The notes under the pieces: model-generated
Told to the model about the DNA's origin: nothing
The model's input: the letters and a program-made list of their open reading frames with translations, nothing else
Databases searched by the model: none
Assembly: GCF_020539865.1 (NCBI RefSeq)
Contig: NZ_JAJBQV010000004.1
Span: 44,202 to 108,201, forward strand
DNA: 64,000 bases
Reading direction: 5' to 3'
DNA from: Megasphaera elsdenii
GTDB lineage: Bacteria; Bacillota; Negativicutes; Veillonellales; Megasphaeraceae
Made by a program: the position numbers and the translations under genes
Part shown: positions 26,022 to 35,145 of the stretch, one piece after another
How the letters are laid out: the number at the start of each line of letters is the position of its first letter
Position numbering within the stretch: the first letter of the stretch is position 1

Positions 26022-27074
26022 TTAACCGACAATGACTACGTGACCGCCGGCGGCTTTCTTCATGCGGTTCATGATAGCCAAGCCCAGTCCTTCATCGTCG
26101 ATGCCTTCGGCCAGGATGACGTCGACTTTATCACTGTCAAAGGACAGGAGACCCGTGTAAAGCTGGTTGGCCAAGGCTTCCTTGTCGCCATGACGGCCCC
26201 AGATATACATATCCTTATGAGGGAACGAAGCTCCTACTTCTTCGCTGACCAAAAAACCGACGGTCTTGCCTTCGCCCTTGGCCTGGTCGTATAAGGCCTG
26301 CAGTTTTTCCGTTACCTTATCGACAGGGCCGACGACGACCGTCATCGGTGCCGACGGCGCATAGTGGCGATATTTCATGCCCGGCGCCTTGGGGACACCC
26401 TTCCCCGTGACCAGTGTCGTGTCAAGCCGGACATGAGGTACGACTTCCTGCAGCATCTCGATGGTAACGCCGCCGGGACGCAGGATGGTGACACCGTCAT
26501 CGCCGTTACATTCGACGATGGTCGATTCGACGCCGATATGACAAGGGCCGCCATCGATGACCATATCGACGCGGCCATCCATGTCGTGCATGACTTCTTC
26601 TGCCGTCGTCGGACTGGGCCGGGTCGATAAGTTGGCACTGGGACCGGCAACGGGGACACCGGCACAGCGCAGGAAAGCCCGGCAGATATCGTGGTCCGGG
26701 CAGCGCAGAGCTACCGTATCGAGGCCTCCCGTCGCCGCATCGGGCACGATGGGCTTTCGCGGCAAGACGATAGTCAGCGGCCCCGGCCAAAAGCGATCCA
26801 TGAGCTTCTGTGCCGTCGGCGGGATGACAGCTGCTGCCTGGCGGGCCCCTTCTTCATCGGGCACAGTCAGGATAAGCGGGTTATCGCTGGGTCGTCCTTT
26901 AGCGACGTAAATGCTGCGGCACGCGTCGGCGTCGAGGCCATTGGCACCGATGCCGTAAACCGTTTCCGTCGGAAAGACGACCAAGCCGCCATGGCGGATG
27001 ATCCGGCCTGCTTCTTCGAGGATGGCTTTCTGTTTCTCTATATCCGTAATTTCTACAAGTTTCGTCTGTTTCAT
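26022..27074 (-). CDS. ywlC: L-threonylcarbamoyladenylate synthase (TsaC/Sua5 type)
   Basis: A 350-residue protein that makes threonylcarbamoyl-AMP from threonine, bicarbonate and ATP, the first step of tRNA t6A37 synthesis. The YrdC domain (about 1-215) shows FPTETVYGIGANGLD, KGRPSDNPLI, WPGPLTIVL and SANLSTRPSPTTAEEV; the C-terminal Sua5 domain follows after GMKYRHYAPSAP. Its position after prmC and before rpiB is conserved in Firmicutes. The window also holds tcdA, which acts later on t6A. Confidence 0.95.
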   Translation of the reverse strand: MKQTKLVEITDIEKQKAILEEAGRIIRHGGLVVFPTETVYGIGANGLDADACRSIYVAKGRPSDNPLILTVPDEEGARQAAAVIPPTAQKLMDRFWPGPLTIVLPRKPIVPDAATGGLDTVALRCPDHDICRAFLRCAGVPVAGPSANLSTRPSPTTAEEVMHDMDGRVDMVIDGGPCHIGVESTIVECNGDDGVTILRPGGVTIEMLQEVVPHVRLDTTLVTGKGVPKAPGMKYRHYAPSAPMTVVVGPVDKVTEKLQALYDQAKGEGKTVGFLVSEEVGASFPHKDMYIWGRHGDKEALANQLYTGLLSFDSDKVDVILAEGIDDEGLGLAIMNRMKKAAGGHVVIVG

Positions 27075-27079
27075 CGTCT

Positions 27080-27937
27080 CTACTCTTTTCTGGAAAATAC
27101 GAGGACCCTGTCGATACCGCCGTAATCCTTGACGGTCTGTTCATGGTCATAAGCACCATGGCGGCAGAAAATCGCTGTCACGTCGTCTGCCTGGCCGGCG
27201 CCGATTTCGACAGCGCAGTGGCCGCCAACCTTGACATAAGCCGGGCTGTCTGCGGCGATGCGGCGATAGAAGTCCAAGCCATCGTCGCCGCCGTACAGGG
27301 CCAGCGCCGGGTCGTGACGTACTTCCGGCTGGAGCTGTTCCATATCACCTTGCGTCAGATAAGGCGGATTGGATACCAGCCAGTCACAGGTGCAAGGCGG
27401 AACCTGGGTGAATAAATCGCTTTCAATCCAGGTCACGCGGTCGTCGAGACCCAGGGAACGGCCATTTTCAGCAGCTATGGCCAGGGCCTTGGACGAGATG
27501 TCGACGCCAGTCCCCGTCGCCTGCGGCAGGTAATGGAGCAGGCTGAGGACGATGGCCCCGCTGCCCGTACCGATGTCGATGATGACCGGAGCCGTCCCTT
27601 CGGCAGCAGTGACGACGGTCTCGACGAGCATTTCCGTTTCCGGCCTGGGGATAAGGACGTCTTCACTGACCTTGAAATCAAGGCCCATGAAGGCTTTGGT
27701 GCCCAGGATATGGGCCACCGATAATCGGCCGGCCCGCTTTTGGACCATTGCCCGGTAGGCTGCCAGTTCTTCGCTGTTCAGGGGTTCGTCATAATGGGCG
27801 TACAGATAGATACGCTCTTTATGCAGGACATGGGCCAGGAGGATTTCCGCATCGAGGCGCGGCGAATCGATGCCTTTGCCGGCAAAATACTGTTGCGTCC
27901 ATTGCAGCAAGGCACCGATAGTCCAAATCTTATTCAT
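27080..27937 (-). CDS. prmC: Peptide chain release factor N5-glutamine methyltransferase
   Basis: A 285-residue SAM-dependent methyltransferase that modifies the GGQ glutamine of release factors. SAM-binding motif [13 protein letters not shown] and the catalytic NPPYLTQGD are clear; the N-terminal helical domain includes [11 protein letters not shown] and [11 protein letters not shown]. Its start overlaps the end of prfA by 8 bases, so enzyme and substrate are translationally coupled. Confidence 0.97.
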   Translation of the reverse strand: MNKIWTIGALLQWTQQYFAGKGIDSPRLDAEILLAHVLHKERIYLYAHYDEPLNSEELAAYRAMVQKRAGRLSVAHILGTKAFMGLDFKVSEDVLIPRPETEMLVETVVTAAEGTAPVIIDIGTGSGAIVLSLLHYLPQATGTGVDISSKALAIAAENGRSLGLDDRVTWIESDLFTQVPPCTCDWLVSNPPYLTQGDMEQLQPEVRHDPALALYGGDDGLDFYRRIAADSPAYVKVGGHCAVEIGAGQADDVTAIFCRHGAYDHEQTVKDYGGIDRVLVFSRKE

Positions 27938-29018
27938 CTTCGGCTTCTTTCATCAATTCGGCCCGGCGGGCTTCGGCCAACGCCTGGATAAATTCGTCAA
28001 TATCGCCGTTGAGGATGTTATCCAGTTTGTACAACGTCAGGTTGATGCGATGGTCCGTCACGCGGCCCTGAGGGAAGTTATACGTGCGAATGCGTTCGCT
28101 GCGGTCGCCGGTACCGACCTGGCTGCGCCGTTCTTCTGTCAATTCGGCATCGGCCTTCTGCTGGGCCTGGTCGAGGAGACGGGCTTTCAAGACGCGCAAG
28201 GCTTTGGCACGGTTTTCCAGCTGGGACCGTTCATCCTGACATTCGACGACCATCCCCGTCGGGATATGGGTCATGCGGACGGCAGAACTCGTCTTATTGA
28301 CGTGCTGGCCGCCGGCACCGGAGGCGCGGAAATAGTCGACGCGGACGTCGTCCATATTGAGGTCGATTTCGACGTCTTCGGCTTCCGGCAGGACGGCAAC
28401 GGTCGCCGTCGACGTATGGATACGGCCGCCGGCTTCGGTGACGGGCACACGCTGGACGCGATGAACGCCTGATTCATATTTCAGTTTGCCATAGACGCCG
28501 GAACCTTCGACGGAGAAGACAACTTCCTTGAAGCCGCCCAGTTCCGGTGCATTGGAACTGATGATGCTCGTCTTCCAGCCCGGCTGTTTTTCAATATATT
28601 TCATGTACATGCGGAACAGGTCGCCTGCAAAGAGGGCTGCTTCGTCGCCACCGGCACCGGCGCGGATTTCCATGATGACGTTCTTATCATCCCGCGGGTC
28701 TTTAGGCAGCATGAGGATGTGCAGCTGTTCTTCCAGGTCGGCCTGTTCCTTAGTCAGGCCGTTCATTTCTTCTTTGGCCATAGCGATGAGGTCGTCATCG
28801 CTGTCGGGATCGTCGATGATTTCCTTGTCGCCGTCAATGGTGTTGGTAATGTCTTTATATTTGCGGAATGCTTCGACAATCGGCGTCAGCGAAGCGTGTT
28901 CCTTCGTCAGTTTCTGCCATTCATCCTGACGGGCGATGACAGACGGGTCGCTGATCTGCTGTTCCAGGTCCATGAATTTATTTTCCACGGCCTGTACTTT
29001 ATCCATAAAAGAGCTCAT
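27930..29018 (-). CDS. prfA: Peptide chain release factor 1
   Basis: A 362-residue release factor for UAA/UAG. The GGQ motif is in [17 protein letters not shown], and the codon-recognition PxT motif region lies before it. [20 protein letters not shown] and the C-terminal [17 protein letters not shown] are family signatures. The ATG follows AGGAGG by 5 bases, giving four extra residues before the usual MDKVQ start. Eleven bases after the DUF1385 gene. Confidence 0.97.
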   Translation of the reverse strand: MSSFMDKVQAVENKFMDLEQQISDPSVIARQDEWQKLTKEHASLTPIVEAFRKYKDITNTIDGDKEIIDDPDSDDDLIAMAKEEMNGLTKEQADLEEQLHILMLPKDPRDDKNVIMEIRAGAGGDEAALFAGDLFRMYMKYIEKQPGWKTSIISSNAPELGGFKEVVFSVEGSGVYGKLKYESGVHRVQRVPVTEAGGRIHTSTATVAVLPEAEDVEIDLNMDDVRVDYFRASGAGGQHVNKTSSAVRMTHIPTGMVVECQDERSQLENRAKALRVLKARLLDQAQQKADAELTEERRSQVGTGDRSERIRTYNFPQGRVTDHRINLTLYKLDNILNGDIDEFIQALAEARRAELMKEAEDE

Positions 29019-29028
29019 AAGGTCCTCC

Positions 29029-29919
29029 TCATTTCAATTCGTTCGATTCACTTTCTTCATCAGCCGGCTTAGCGGCGTTGAGGGCTTCAATAGCCACTTC
29101 GATCTGGTCGGCATGGGGTTCCCGCGTCGTCAGATACTGGAGCCACAGGCCCGGACGGAATAAGGCTTGAATGACCGGATTCTGGGTGCGGCCGGCGAGG
29201 CGTATCATTTCATAGCTGATGCCGGCGACGACAGGCATGAGCAGCACGCGGGAAGCGATGCGCTCGATGAGATTCGGCCAGCCCAGGAAGGCAAAGACAA
29301 AAATCGACACGACCATGACGATGAGCAGGAAATTCGTACCGCACCGCGGATGGAGGCGGCTATGTCGTTTGACGTTCTCGACGGTCAGTTCCTCTCCCGA
29401 TTCATACGTCCAGATGGTCTTGTGTTCGGCACCGTGGTACTCAAAGACGCGGCGGATATCCGACGTCAGGGATATCCCCCATATGTATAATAGAAATATA
29501 GCGAGGCGCAGAACCCCTTCGACGATATTCAGGCGAAAGGCACTGTCGACCACGCCGGGAATGAACTTGGCTGCATACGTCGGGATGGCCAGGAAAAAGA
29601 CAATCGCCAGGACAACCGATACAGCCATAGTCAGGGCCATCTGCGTGTTCGACAGCTGCTCATCTTCCTCACCAGCAGCCTGAGCCGAATAGGACAGGCT
29701 CTTCATACCGTATACCAGGGATTCACACAAGGCGACACTGCCCCGCAAAAAAGGCTTCTTCAAAATCGGATACCGTTCGGTAATGGAGTGAACGGCGTCT
29801 TTCTTTACAGTAATTTCACCGGACGGCGTCCGCACTGCTGTCGCAATGCTGACAGGACCGCGCATCATAACCCCTTCGATGACGGCCTGGCCGCCGACGT
29901 ACGTCTTCGGTTTCTTCAA
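29029..29919 (-). CDS. DUF1385 membrane protein
   Basis: A 296-residue integral membrane protein of the DUF1385 family: [16 protein letters not shown] at the start, then the [20 protein letters not shown] motif and [15 protein letters not shown]. Four or so hydrophobic segments lie between. Function is unknown, but the gene sits next to rpmE and prfA in many Firmicutes. I use TTG at 29917-29919 ([10 protein letters not shown]) because GGAGG lies 7 bases upstream; a longer frame upstream has no site. Confidence 0.88.
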   Translation of the reverse strand: MKKPKTYVGGQAVIEGVMMRGPVSIATAVRTPSGEITVKKDAVHSITERYPILKKPFLRGSVALCESLVYGMKSLSYSAQAAGEEDEQLSNTQMALTMAVSVVLAIVFFLAIPTYAAKFIPGVVDSAFRLNIVEGVLRLAIFLLYIWGISLTSDIRRVFEYHGAEHKTIWTYESGEELTVENVKRHSRLHPRCGTNFLLIVMVVSIFVFAFLGWPNLIERIASRVLLMPVVAGISYEMIRLAGRTQNPVIQALFRPGLWLQYLTTREPHADQIEVAIEALNAAKPADEESESNELK

Positions 29920-29991
29920 AGAGTTGCCTCCATTTCTGTACATACAAATAGAGCAGAGCATTTCTGCTCTGCTGCCCACTTGTACTGCTGC

Positions 29992-30204
29992 TTATTTAGC
30001 TGTTTTACCATAACGTTTATTGAACTGTTCGATACGGCCACGAGCCTGCTGAGCACGCTGCTGACCCGTAAAGAACGGATGGCATTTGGAGCAAATTTCA
30101 ACACGCAGTTCCGGTTTCGTAGAACCTGTTTCAAACGTATTGCCGCATGCGCAAGTAACTTTCGCATTTGGGTAGTACTTCGGATGAATACCTTCTTTCA
30201 CCAC
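29992..30204 (-). CDS. rpmE: 50S ribosomal protein L31, zinc-binding type
   Basis: A 70-residue protein with [19 protein letters not shown] and [14 protein letters not shown]; the four cysteines (CxC and CxxC) mark the zinc-containing form. Translation probably begins at one of two adjacent GTG codons after AGAGGTG. It heads the conserved prfA operon. Confidence 0.96.
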   Translation of the reverse strand: MVKEGIHPKYYPNAKVTCACGNTFETGSTKPELRVEICSKCHPFFTGQQRAQQARGRIEQFNKRYGKTAK

Positions 30205-30248
30205 TTACACCTCTTTCTGTATCAATCATTCAAAACCTATGCTAGAAT

Positions 30249-30277
30249 AGTTTAGCACATCAGCCCTTGAAATGCAA
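30249..30277 (-). promoter_or_regulatory. Probable promoter of the rpmE operon
   Basis: TTGCAT (30272-30277) and TAAACT (30249-30254) on the minus strand with a 17-base spacer, about 45 bases before the rpmE start. Confidence 0.5.
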
Positions 30278-30297
30278 GGATTTTTTTGGAAAGGCCC

Positions 30298-31095
30298 TTA
30301 TAAGACATCGACCAAGAGCTGCAGGATCAGGTTGGCTTCGTGGCCGGCACAGATGGCGACTCTTGGGGCCATGAGGCCGCGGCCAGGCTTAGCATTCCGC
30401 GTCTGGTCGCCGCAGATATAGAAATGGCTAGTGATTTTTTTTGTTTCGATGGCGTTGCTGTCGCCGTAGCCGGCCATGCCGGAAGCGGAGACGATGTATT
30501 TATCGGGACATTGTTCCAAGACGGTGTGAACGAGCATGGTCTTGGCATCGGGGTTGTCGAAGGCTTCGCAAATGACCTGGTCGTCCTTTAGGATAGTCGG
30601 TACGTTGTCTTCCGTAAGGCGGACGAAGTCCGTGCGGACATCGATGAAGGGATTGATGTCGGCAATCTGCCGGGCTAGGGCATCGGTCTTGCGCTGTCCT
30701 AGGTCGCGGACCATGTAGGACTGACGGTTCAAGTTGCTGGCATCGACCGTATCGAAGTCGATGAGGTGCAGATGGCCGACGCCGGTCCGGGCCAGGTAGA
30801 CGGCGGCGTTAGAGCCCAGACCGCCGAGACCGCAGATGGCGACGCGGCCGGCGCTGACTTTCTGGTGGACTTTCGGCGTATGGCGGGAACACATCATGCC
30901 TTCCAGCGCTTCTTTCGGCGGCAACCGGTCTTTCGGGATGAAATAGATTTCATCGCCCTCTTTCAGGGCTAAGTTCTCTGTCGTGGCAAAGCCGTTGACA
31001 ATGGTGATTTCCTGTCCACTGCCATAGGCGGCTTTCAAGTCTTCCAGGTGATCACAGGGACAATTCATTTTCTTTCCGTTCAATAGTAACTGCAT
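30298..31095 (-). CDS. thiF: ThiS-like/ThiF fusion: E1-type sulfur-carrier adenylyltransferase
   Basis: A 265-residue protein. Residues 1-65 look like a ThiS/MoaD ubiquitin-like domain (MQLLLNGKKMNC, NGFATTENLALKEGDEI), but the terminal Gly-Gly needed for activation is absent. The remainder is a ThiF/MoeB adenylating enzyme: CGLGGLGSNAAVYLARTGVG binds ATP, DFDTVDASNLNRQSY follows, and the tail has SASGMAGYG and GLMAPRV. Related fused ThiF proteins serve thiamine thiazole synthesis in anaerobes. Start at ATG 31093-31095 after GAGGGG. No other thi genes are in the window, so the role is inferred. Confidence 0.85.
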   Translation of the reverse strand: MQLLLNGKKMNCPCDHLEDLKAAYGSGQEITIVNGFATTENLALKEGDEIYFIPKDRLPPKEALEGMMCSRHTPKVHQKVSAGRVAICGLGGLGSNAAVYLARTGVGHLHLIDFDTVDASNLNRQSYMVRDLGQRKTDALARQIADINPFIDVRTDFVRLTEDNVPTILKDDQVICEAFDNPDAKTMLVHTVLEQCPDKYIVSASGMAGYGDSNAIETKKITSHFYICGDQTRNAKPGRGLMAPRVAICAGHEANLILQLLVDVL

Positions 31096-31111
31096 GGTAT
31101 ACACCCCTCGT

Positions 31112-31167
31112 AGCAAAATAAAAACGCACGACGTCTGACACCTTAGGTGGTGTCCCCGTCGTGCGTC
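31112..31167 (-). terminator. Intercistronic hairpin between the 54-residue gene and thiF
   Basis: A 10-bp perfect outer stem (ACGCACGACG / CGTCGTGCGT) and an inner stem GACACC / GGTGTC are separated by an asymmetric internal loop; T5ATTTT follows on the minus strand. It is a terminator or attenuator controlling readthrough into thiF. Confidence 0.75.
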
Positions 31168-31208
31168 TTATTCTTATATCTTTAGTGTAGCCGTTTTTAT
31201 GAGCTCTG

Positions 31209-31373
31209 TCAATCTTTCTTTTCGGCCTGGGCCCCTTCCTTCAAGCGTTTGAGCTGGCGTTGTTCTTCTGGCGGAAGGGATACGCCGCAGCAGCCGCCGC
31301 TGGAATTACTGGCATAACCTTTGAAGACTTCAGAGACGATATTCTTAACTTTTTTTACCGATTCAACAACCAT
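31209..31373 (-). CDS. Small CysCys protein, 54 residues
   Basis: A short gene. It begins MVVESVKKVKNIVSEVF, has a central SNSSGGCCGVSLPPEE motif, and a charged tail (RQLKRLKEGAQAEKK). AAGGAGG lies exactly 7 bases before the ATG and a consensus promoter lies upstream, so it is very probably translated. I do not recognise a family; the Gly-Gly-Cys-Cys-Gly could bind a metal or take part in sulfur transfer. Neighbours are thiF downstream and nrdG/nrdD upstream, both from sulfur or radical chemistry. No function is assigned. Confidence 0.75.
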   Translation of the reverse strand: MVVESVKKVKNIVSEVFKGYASNSSGGCCGVSLPPEEQRQLKRLKEGAQAEKKD

Positions 31374-31437
31374 GAGGAGCCCTCCTTTTTGTCATGTTCA
31401 TAGTGGACCACCCCACGTGGGCGCCCCTATATGTTGT

Positions 31438-31466
31438 ATTATATCAGAAAAAAAGTTTATTGTAAA
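31438..31466 (-). promoter_or_regulatory. Promoter of the 54-residue gene
   Basis: TTTACA (31461-31466) and TATAAT (31438-31443) on the minus strand, 17-base spacer. The leader includes a GC-rich REP-like palindrome (about 31411-31432, GGGGCGCCCACGTGGGG). Confidence 0.75.
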
Positions 31467-31503
31467 CAATATTAATGGATAATATCTATTATTTATTTTA
31501 TTC

Positions 31504-32010
31504 TCACCGGCCGTCGGGCCATACCAGGGTAATCTGGCCGTTTTTTCTCGTCGCTTTGAGGTCGATGACGCGCTGGTTCGATGAACCGCGGAAATAGAGG
31601 CCCGGGTCTTTTAGGTCGTCTACAAAAGGACCGTCGACGAGGACGTCACAGACATCTAAAAGGGCTTTTTTCTGCGGGTCCGCCACGATTTCGTCATATG
31701 TGAATCCCGAATAGACCCACACGGATTTATCGGGCATGACCTGTTTGACTCTTTTGACGATCTGCGTCAAGCCATCGGTATTTTCCATAGGTTCCCCACC
31801 CAAAAGGGTCAGGCCGCCGTTCGTCGGGGCGCTGAGCCAGGACAGGAGCTGTTCCATTTCTTTATCGGTCCATTCCTGTCCGGCCTGCGGGTCCTGGTAT
31901 TCCGGGTTGAAACAGTTGAAGCAGTGCCGCGAACAGCCAGTGACGAAAATCGTCGAGCGGATGCCTGGGCCATTGGCAATATCGAATTGCCGCATCTGTG
32001 CGTAATGCAA
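31504..32010 (-). CDS. nrdG: Anaerobic ribonucleotide reductase activating protein
   Basis: A 168-residue radical SAM enzyme that installs the glycyl radical on NrdD. The cluster motif CxxxCxxC is in GCSRHCFNCFNPEYQD near residue 26; LTLLGGEPMENTDGL is the SAM-binding GGE motif. I start at TTG 32008-32010 (MHYAQMRQFDI), 6 bases after AGAGGTG; a GTG nine bases earlier is possible. It follows nrdD by a few bases, the usual pair. Confidence 0.94.
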   Translation of the reverse strand: MHYAQMRQFDIANGPGIRSTIFVTGCSRHCFNCFNPEYQDPQAGQEWTDKEMEQLLSWLSAPTNGGLTLLGGEPMENTDGLTQIVKRVKQVMPDKSVWVYSGFTYDEIVADPQKKALLDVCDVLVDGPFVDDLKDPGLYFRGSSNQRVIDLKATRKNGQITLVWPDGR

Positions 32011-32022
32011 AAAACTCACCTC

Positions 32023-34173
32023 TTAGATATGGAGGACGCGGTTCTTGATTTCCTGCGTCCGCCCTTCGTTCCAGAAATTTTCACCCAAATAGCCACAGGT
32101 CCGGCGGATGACCGTCAGTTTGTTGCGGTCTTTATTATGGCAGCGCGGACATTCCCATTCGTTGTCGTCGTTGAGGATGATTTCGCCGTCGAAACCACAT
32201 TCATGGCAGTAATCGAGCTTGGTATTGAATTCGCCATATGTGATGTGGTCGTAGATGTACTGGACCATGGTCAGGACAGCCGGGATATTGTGGGTCATGT
32301 TGGGAATTTCAGCATAGCTGATGCAGCCGCCTGTCGATTTGTCTTCAAAGTCCGCTTCAAAAGAGAACTTATCGAAGACGTTAATCGGTTCGCGGACGTC
32401 GACATGGTAACTGTTAGTGTAATAGCCTTTGTCGGTGACGTCGGGAATGGAGCCGAAGCGGGCCTTGTCGATTTTGCAGAAGAGATTGGTCAAGTTTTCT
32501 GCCGGCGTACCGTAGAGGGCAAAGCCGATGTTCGTTTCTTTCTTCCATTTCTGGATATGGGCATTCAAATCGTCCATGATGCGCATAGCGAATTTCCGGC
32601 CTTCCGGCTTCGTGTGCGAGCAGTGCTTGGTCAGCATCGTCGCTTCATAGATACCGATATAACCCAAGGACAAGGTCGCATAACCGCCGTAAATAAACTT
32701 TTCAATCGTTTCGCCGGGCTTCAGGCGGGCAATGGCACCGTACTGCCAGTGAATAGGCGATACGTCCGACGTGATGCGTTTGAGGAGGTCGACGCGCAAG
32801 AGCAGGGCCTTCTTACAAAGTTCCAGGCGTTTGTCGAGAATCTGGAAGAATTTTTCTTCGTCACCATCGGCGAGGATACCGATTTGCGGCAGGTTCAGGG
32901 AGACGACGCCCATGTTGAAACGGCCGTCGAATTTGTAATTGCCCTTTTCATCTTTCCAGGGGCTGAGGAAAGATCGGCAGCCCATGGGACTGAAGACGTT
33001 GCCTTCGTAGGATTCACGCATCTTCTTGGCCGAAATATAGTCGGGATACATGCGTTTCGCCGTACATTCGGCAGCCAGTTTAGTCAGATAGAAATAAGGG
33101 CTGTCTTCGTGGACGTTGTGTTCGTCCAGGACGTAGATGAGTTTCGGGAAAGCCGGCGTGACATAGACATTGGCTTGGTTCTTGATGCCCTGGATACGCT
33201 GGCGCAGCAGTTCTTCGTCGATGAGGGCCGCTTCCTTGGCGTATTCGTAGTCCGGTTTAAAATACATGAACAGCGTGACGAACGGCGCCTGGCCGTTAGT
33301 CGTCATGAGGGTATTGATCTGGTACTGGATGGTCTGGATACCGTCTTTGATTTCCTTCTTCGTCCGCTTCCAGGCGATTTCTTCGGCCTTTTCCATGTCC
33401 GGTTCGATGCCGTAGACTTCGCGCTGTTCTTCGACGACGGCTTTCATGTACTTCTTGAAGGATTTGCGGACATAGGGCGCCAGGATGCGGTCGATGCCGT
33501 TGATGGACTGACCGCCGTACTGGCCGCTGGCGACTTGGGCGATGATCTGCGTCGTCACCGTGCAGGCGACCTGGAAGGATTTCGGCGTATCGATTTTCTT
33601 GCCGTTGATGACCGTGCCGTTGGCCAGCATGTCTTCCAAGTTGATGAGACAGCAGTTGAACATGGGCTGGATGATGTAATCCATATCGTGGAAATGGATG
33701 GCCCCGCTGTCATGGGCCTGAACGATATCGGCCGGGATGAGCTTGCGGCGGGCAATGTCCTTGGAGACTTCGCCGGCAATGAGGTCGCGCTGTGTCGACA
33801 CGACGTGGCCGTTCTTATTGGAGTTTTCATCGAGGACTTCCAGGTTGGTGTTGTTCAGCAGGCCGAAGACGTCATCGTCCGTCGTGTTGGTCTGGCGCTT
33901 GAAGGCCTGGATGGTCTTGTAGTTTTCATAAGCCCGGGCCGTGGCCGGATTATTGTATTTCAACAGGCGGTAGTAGACCTGGTCTTCGATGGCATAAATG
34001 GTCAGGTCCTTCTGGATAGAAGCCGCATACGCTTCGATTTCACTGGCAATCTTGGCAGCCTGCCCTTCTTCATAAATACCGCTGCTGCTGTTCATGGCCT
34101 TTTCAATGGCATTCGTGATCTTGTCGCGATTGAAGGGCACCCGTTCTCCGTTGCGCTTGATTACTTCTAACAT
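32023..34173 (-). CDS. nrdD: Anaerobic ribonucleoside-triphosphate reductase
   Basis: A 716-residue class III reductase making dNTPs without oxygen. An N-terminal ATP-cone (LEVIKRNGERVPFNRDKI) senses ATP/dATP. The core has active-site cysteines and ends with a zinc site (CHECG and CPRC) and the glycyl radical loop RRTCGYLGEN near residue 690. Start at ATG 34171-34173 after GGAGG. It is co-transcribed with nrdG and preceded by NrdR-like boxes, so repression by NrdR is likely. Confidence 0.96.
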   Translation of the reverse strand: MLEVIKRNGERVPFNRDKITNAIEKAMNSSSGIYEEGQAAKIASEIEAYAASIQKDLTIYAIEDQVYYRLLKYNNPATARAYENYKTIQAFKRQTNTTDDDVFGLLNNTNLEVLDENSNKNGHVVSTQRDLIAGEVSKDIARRKLIPADIVQAHDSGAIHFHDMDYIIQPMFNCCLINLEDMLANGTVINGKKIDTPKSFQVACTVTTQIIAQVASGQYGGQSINGIDRILAPYVRKSFKKYMKAVVEEQREVYGIEPDMEKAEEIAWKRTKKEIKDGIQTIQYQINTLMTTNGQAPFVTLFMYFKPDYEYAKEAALIDEELLRQRIQGIKNQANVYVTPAFPKLIYVLDEHNVHEDSPYFYLTKLAAECTAKRMYPDYISAKKMRESYEGNVFSPMGCRSFLSPWKDEKGNYKFDGRFNMGVVSLNLPQIGILADGDEEKFFQILDKRLELCKKALLLRVDLLKRITSDVSPIHWQYGAIARLKPGETIEKFIYGGYATLSLGYIGIYEATMLTKHCSHTKPEGRKFAMRIMDDLNAHIQKWKKETNIGFALYGTPAENLTNLFCKIDKARFGSIPDVTDKGYYTNSYHVDVREPINVFDKFSFEADFEDKSTGGCISYAEIPNMTHNIPAVLTMVQYIYDHITYGEFNTKLDYCHECGFDGEIILNDDNEWECPRCHNKDRNKLTVIRRTCGYLGENFWNEGRTQEIKNRVLHI

Positions 34174-34185
34174 ATGTCTACCTCC

Positions 34186-34286
34186 ACAGTATATAGTATA
34201 CAAAATGTACCTTTTTCCGTGTCCCCCACAAGATATACGATGCAGGGACCGTTTTTCACATGCCCTATGATACTATATATAGTAGC
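34186..34286 (-). promoter_or_regulatory. Candidate NrdR operator region upstream of nrdD
   Basis: A perfect 14-base palindrome TACTATATATAGTA (34271-34284) matches the NrdR box core. Weaker similar motifs lie at about 34227-34242 (ACAAGATATACGATG) and 34186-34201 (ACAGTATATAGTATAC), roughly 42 bases apart, about four helical turns. The palindrome is seen directly; the regulator is inferred. Confidence 0.6.
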
Positions 34287-34371
34287 AACTGTCAATGTGT
34301 ATATACTCCATCGTGTTGTGGACAAGTTAAGGCTAATTTTTATCAAAATGGCTGGCAAGCCTTGAAAGGAC

Positions 34372-34410
34372 CACAAAAGAGCTGCGCCTTTTCAGGCACA
34401 GCCCTTGTGT
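34372..34410 (-). terminator. Terminator of tcdA
   Basis: Imperfect stem AGAGCTGCGCC / GGCACAGCCCTT with loop TTTTCA, A4 on the left giving a T run on the minus strand. Belongs to the recurrent stem family. Confidence 0.6.
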
Positions 34411-34431
34411 ATAACTGGCAAAAATTTTCTT

Positions 34432-35145
34432 TTACTCCAGACCCAGGAGGTCGCGCACGACGGCACCGGCCAGAATCATGCCGGCTGTCGACGGGACGAA
34501 GGAAATGCTGCCCGGACTGGGGCGCACTTCATCGCTGTCCGAGAACGGCTTATGCGGGACTTCCGTCGAATAAGCCACTTTGATGCGGCGGATCCGGCGC
34601 TTCTTCAATTCCCGGCGCATGATCTTGGCCAGGGGATCGACGCTGGTCTTTTCGATGTAGTCGAGCTGGAAGTATTCCGGATGGAGCTTGTTGCCGGCCC
34701 CCATGGACGAGACGACCGGGATGCCGCTGTGATAGGCTTCGTCGATGATGGCGATTTTGGCGCTCATCGTATCGACGGCGTCGACGACATAGTCGGCACC
34801 GGAATTGGCGATGAAGCCCTTATGGCTGTCGGGCAGATAGAAGGTCGCATGGGTCTCGACGTCGATGTCGGGATTGATGGACAAGAGCCGTTCCTTCATG
34901 ACTTCGACTTTCGGCCGGCCAATGGTCTGGACCGTCGCGCCGAGCTGACGGTTGACGTTGGACGGGTCGAAGACGTCGGCATCGACCAGGATGAGATGAC
35001 CGACGCCAGCCCGGCCCAGGGCTTCGACGACAGCCGAACCGACGCCGCCGACGCCAAAGATGAGTACTTTTTTCGTATCTAATTCGTCCACCTTATCCTG
35101 GCCGATGAGGCGGGCCGTCCGTTGCGTATACTCTTTCTTCATCAT
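34432..35145 (-). CDS. tcdA: tRNA threonylcarbamoyladenosine dehydratase
   Basis: A 237-residue E1-like enzyme that cyclises t6A to ct6A in tRNA at the cost of ATP. The nucleotide loop is FGVGGVGSAVVEALGRAGVG, followed by DADVFDPSNVNRQL; DAVDTMSAKIAIIDEA and KTSVDPLAKIMRRELKKR are typical of TcdA rather than ThiF or MoeB. The first of two adjacent ATG codons shares a base with the stop of the VOC-domain gene, so the two genes are coupled; the second ATG is also possible. Confidence 0.93.
   Translation of the reverse strand: MMKKEYTQRTARLIGQDKVDELDTKKVLIFGVGGVGSAVVEALGRAGVGHLILVDADVFDPSNVNRQLGATVQTIGRPKVEVMKERLLSINPDIDVETHATFYLPDSHKGFIANSGADYVVDAVDTMSAKIAIIDEAYHSGIPVVSSMGAGNKLHPEYFQLDYIEKTSVDPLAKIMRRELKKRRIRRIKVAYSTEVPHKPFSDSDEVRPSPGSISFVPSTAGMILAGAVVRDLLGLE

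Noticed and set aside
31118..31167. Possible TPP riboswitch before thiF
   Set aside because: The conserved CUGAGA and related TPP elements are absent; the sequence is a two-stem hairpin with T tail.
31924..34170. A 748-codon open frame on the plus strand
   Set aside because: It is antisense to nrdD, whose motifs are complete; high GC at third positions keeps the opposite strand open. No ribosome-binding site and no family resemblance.
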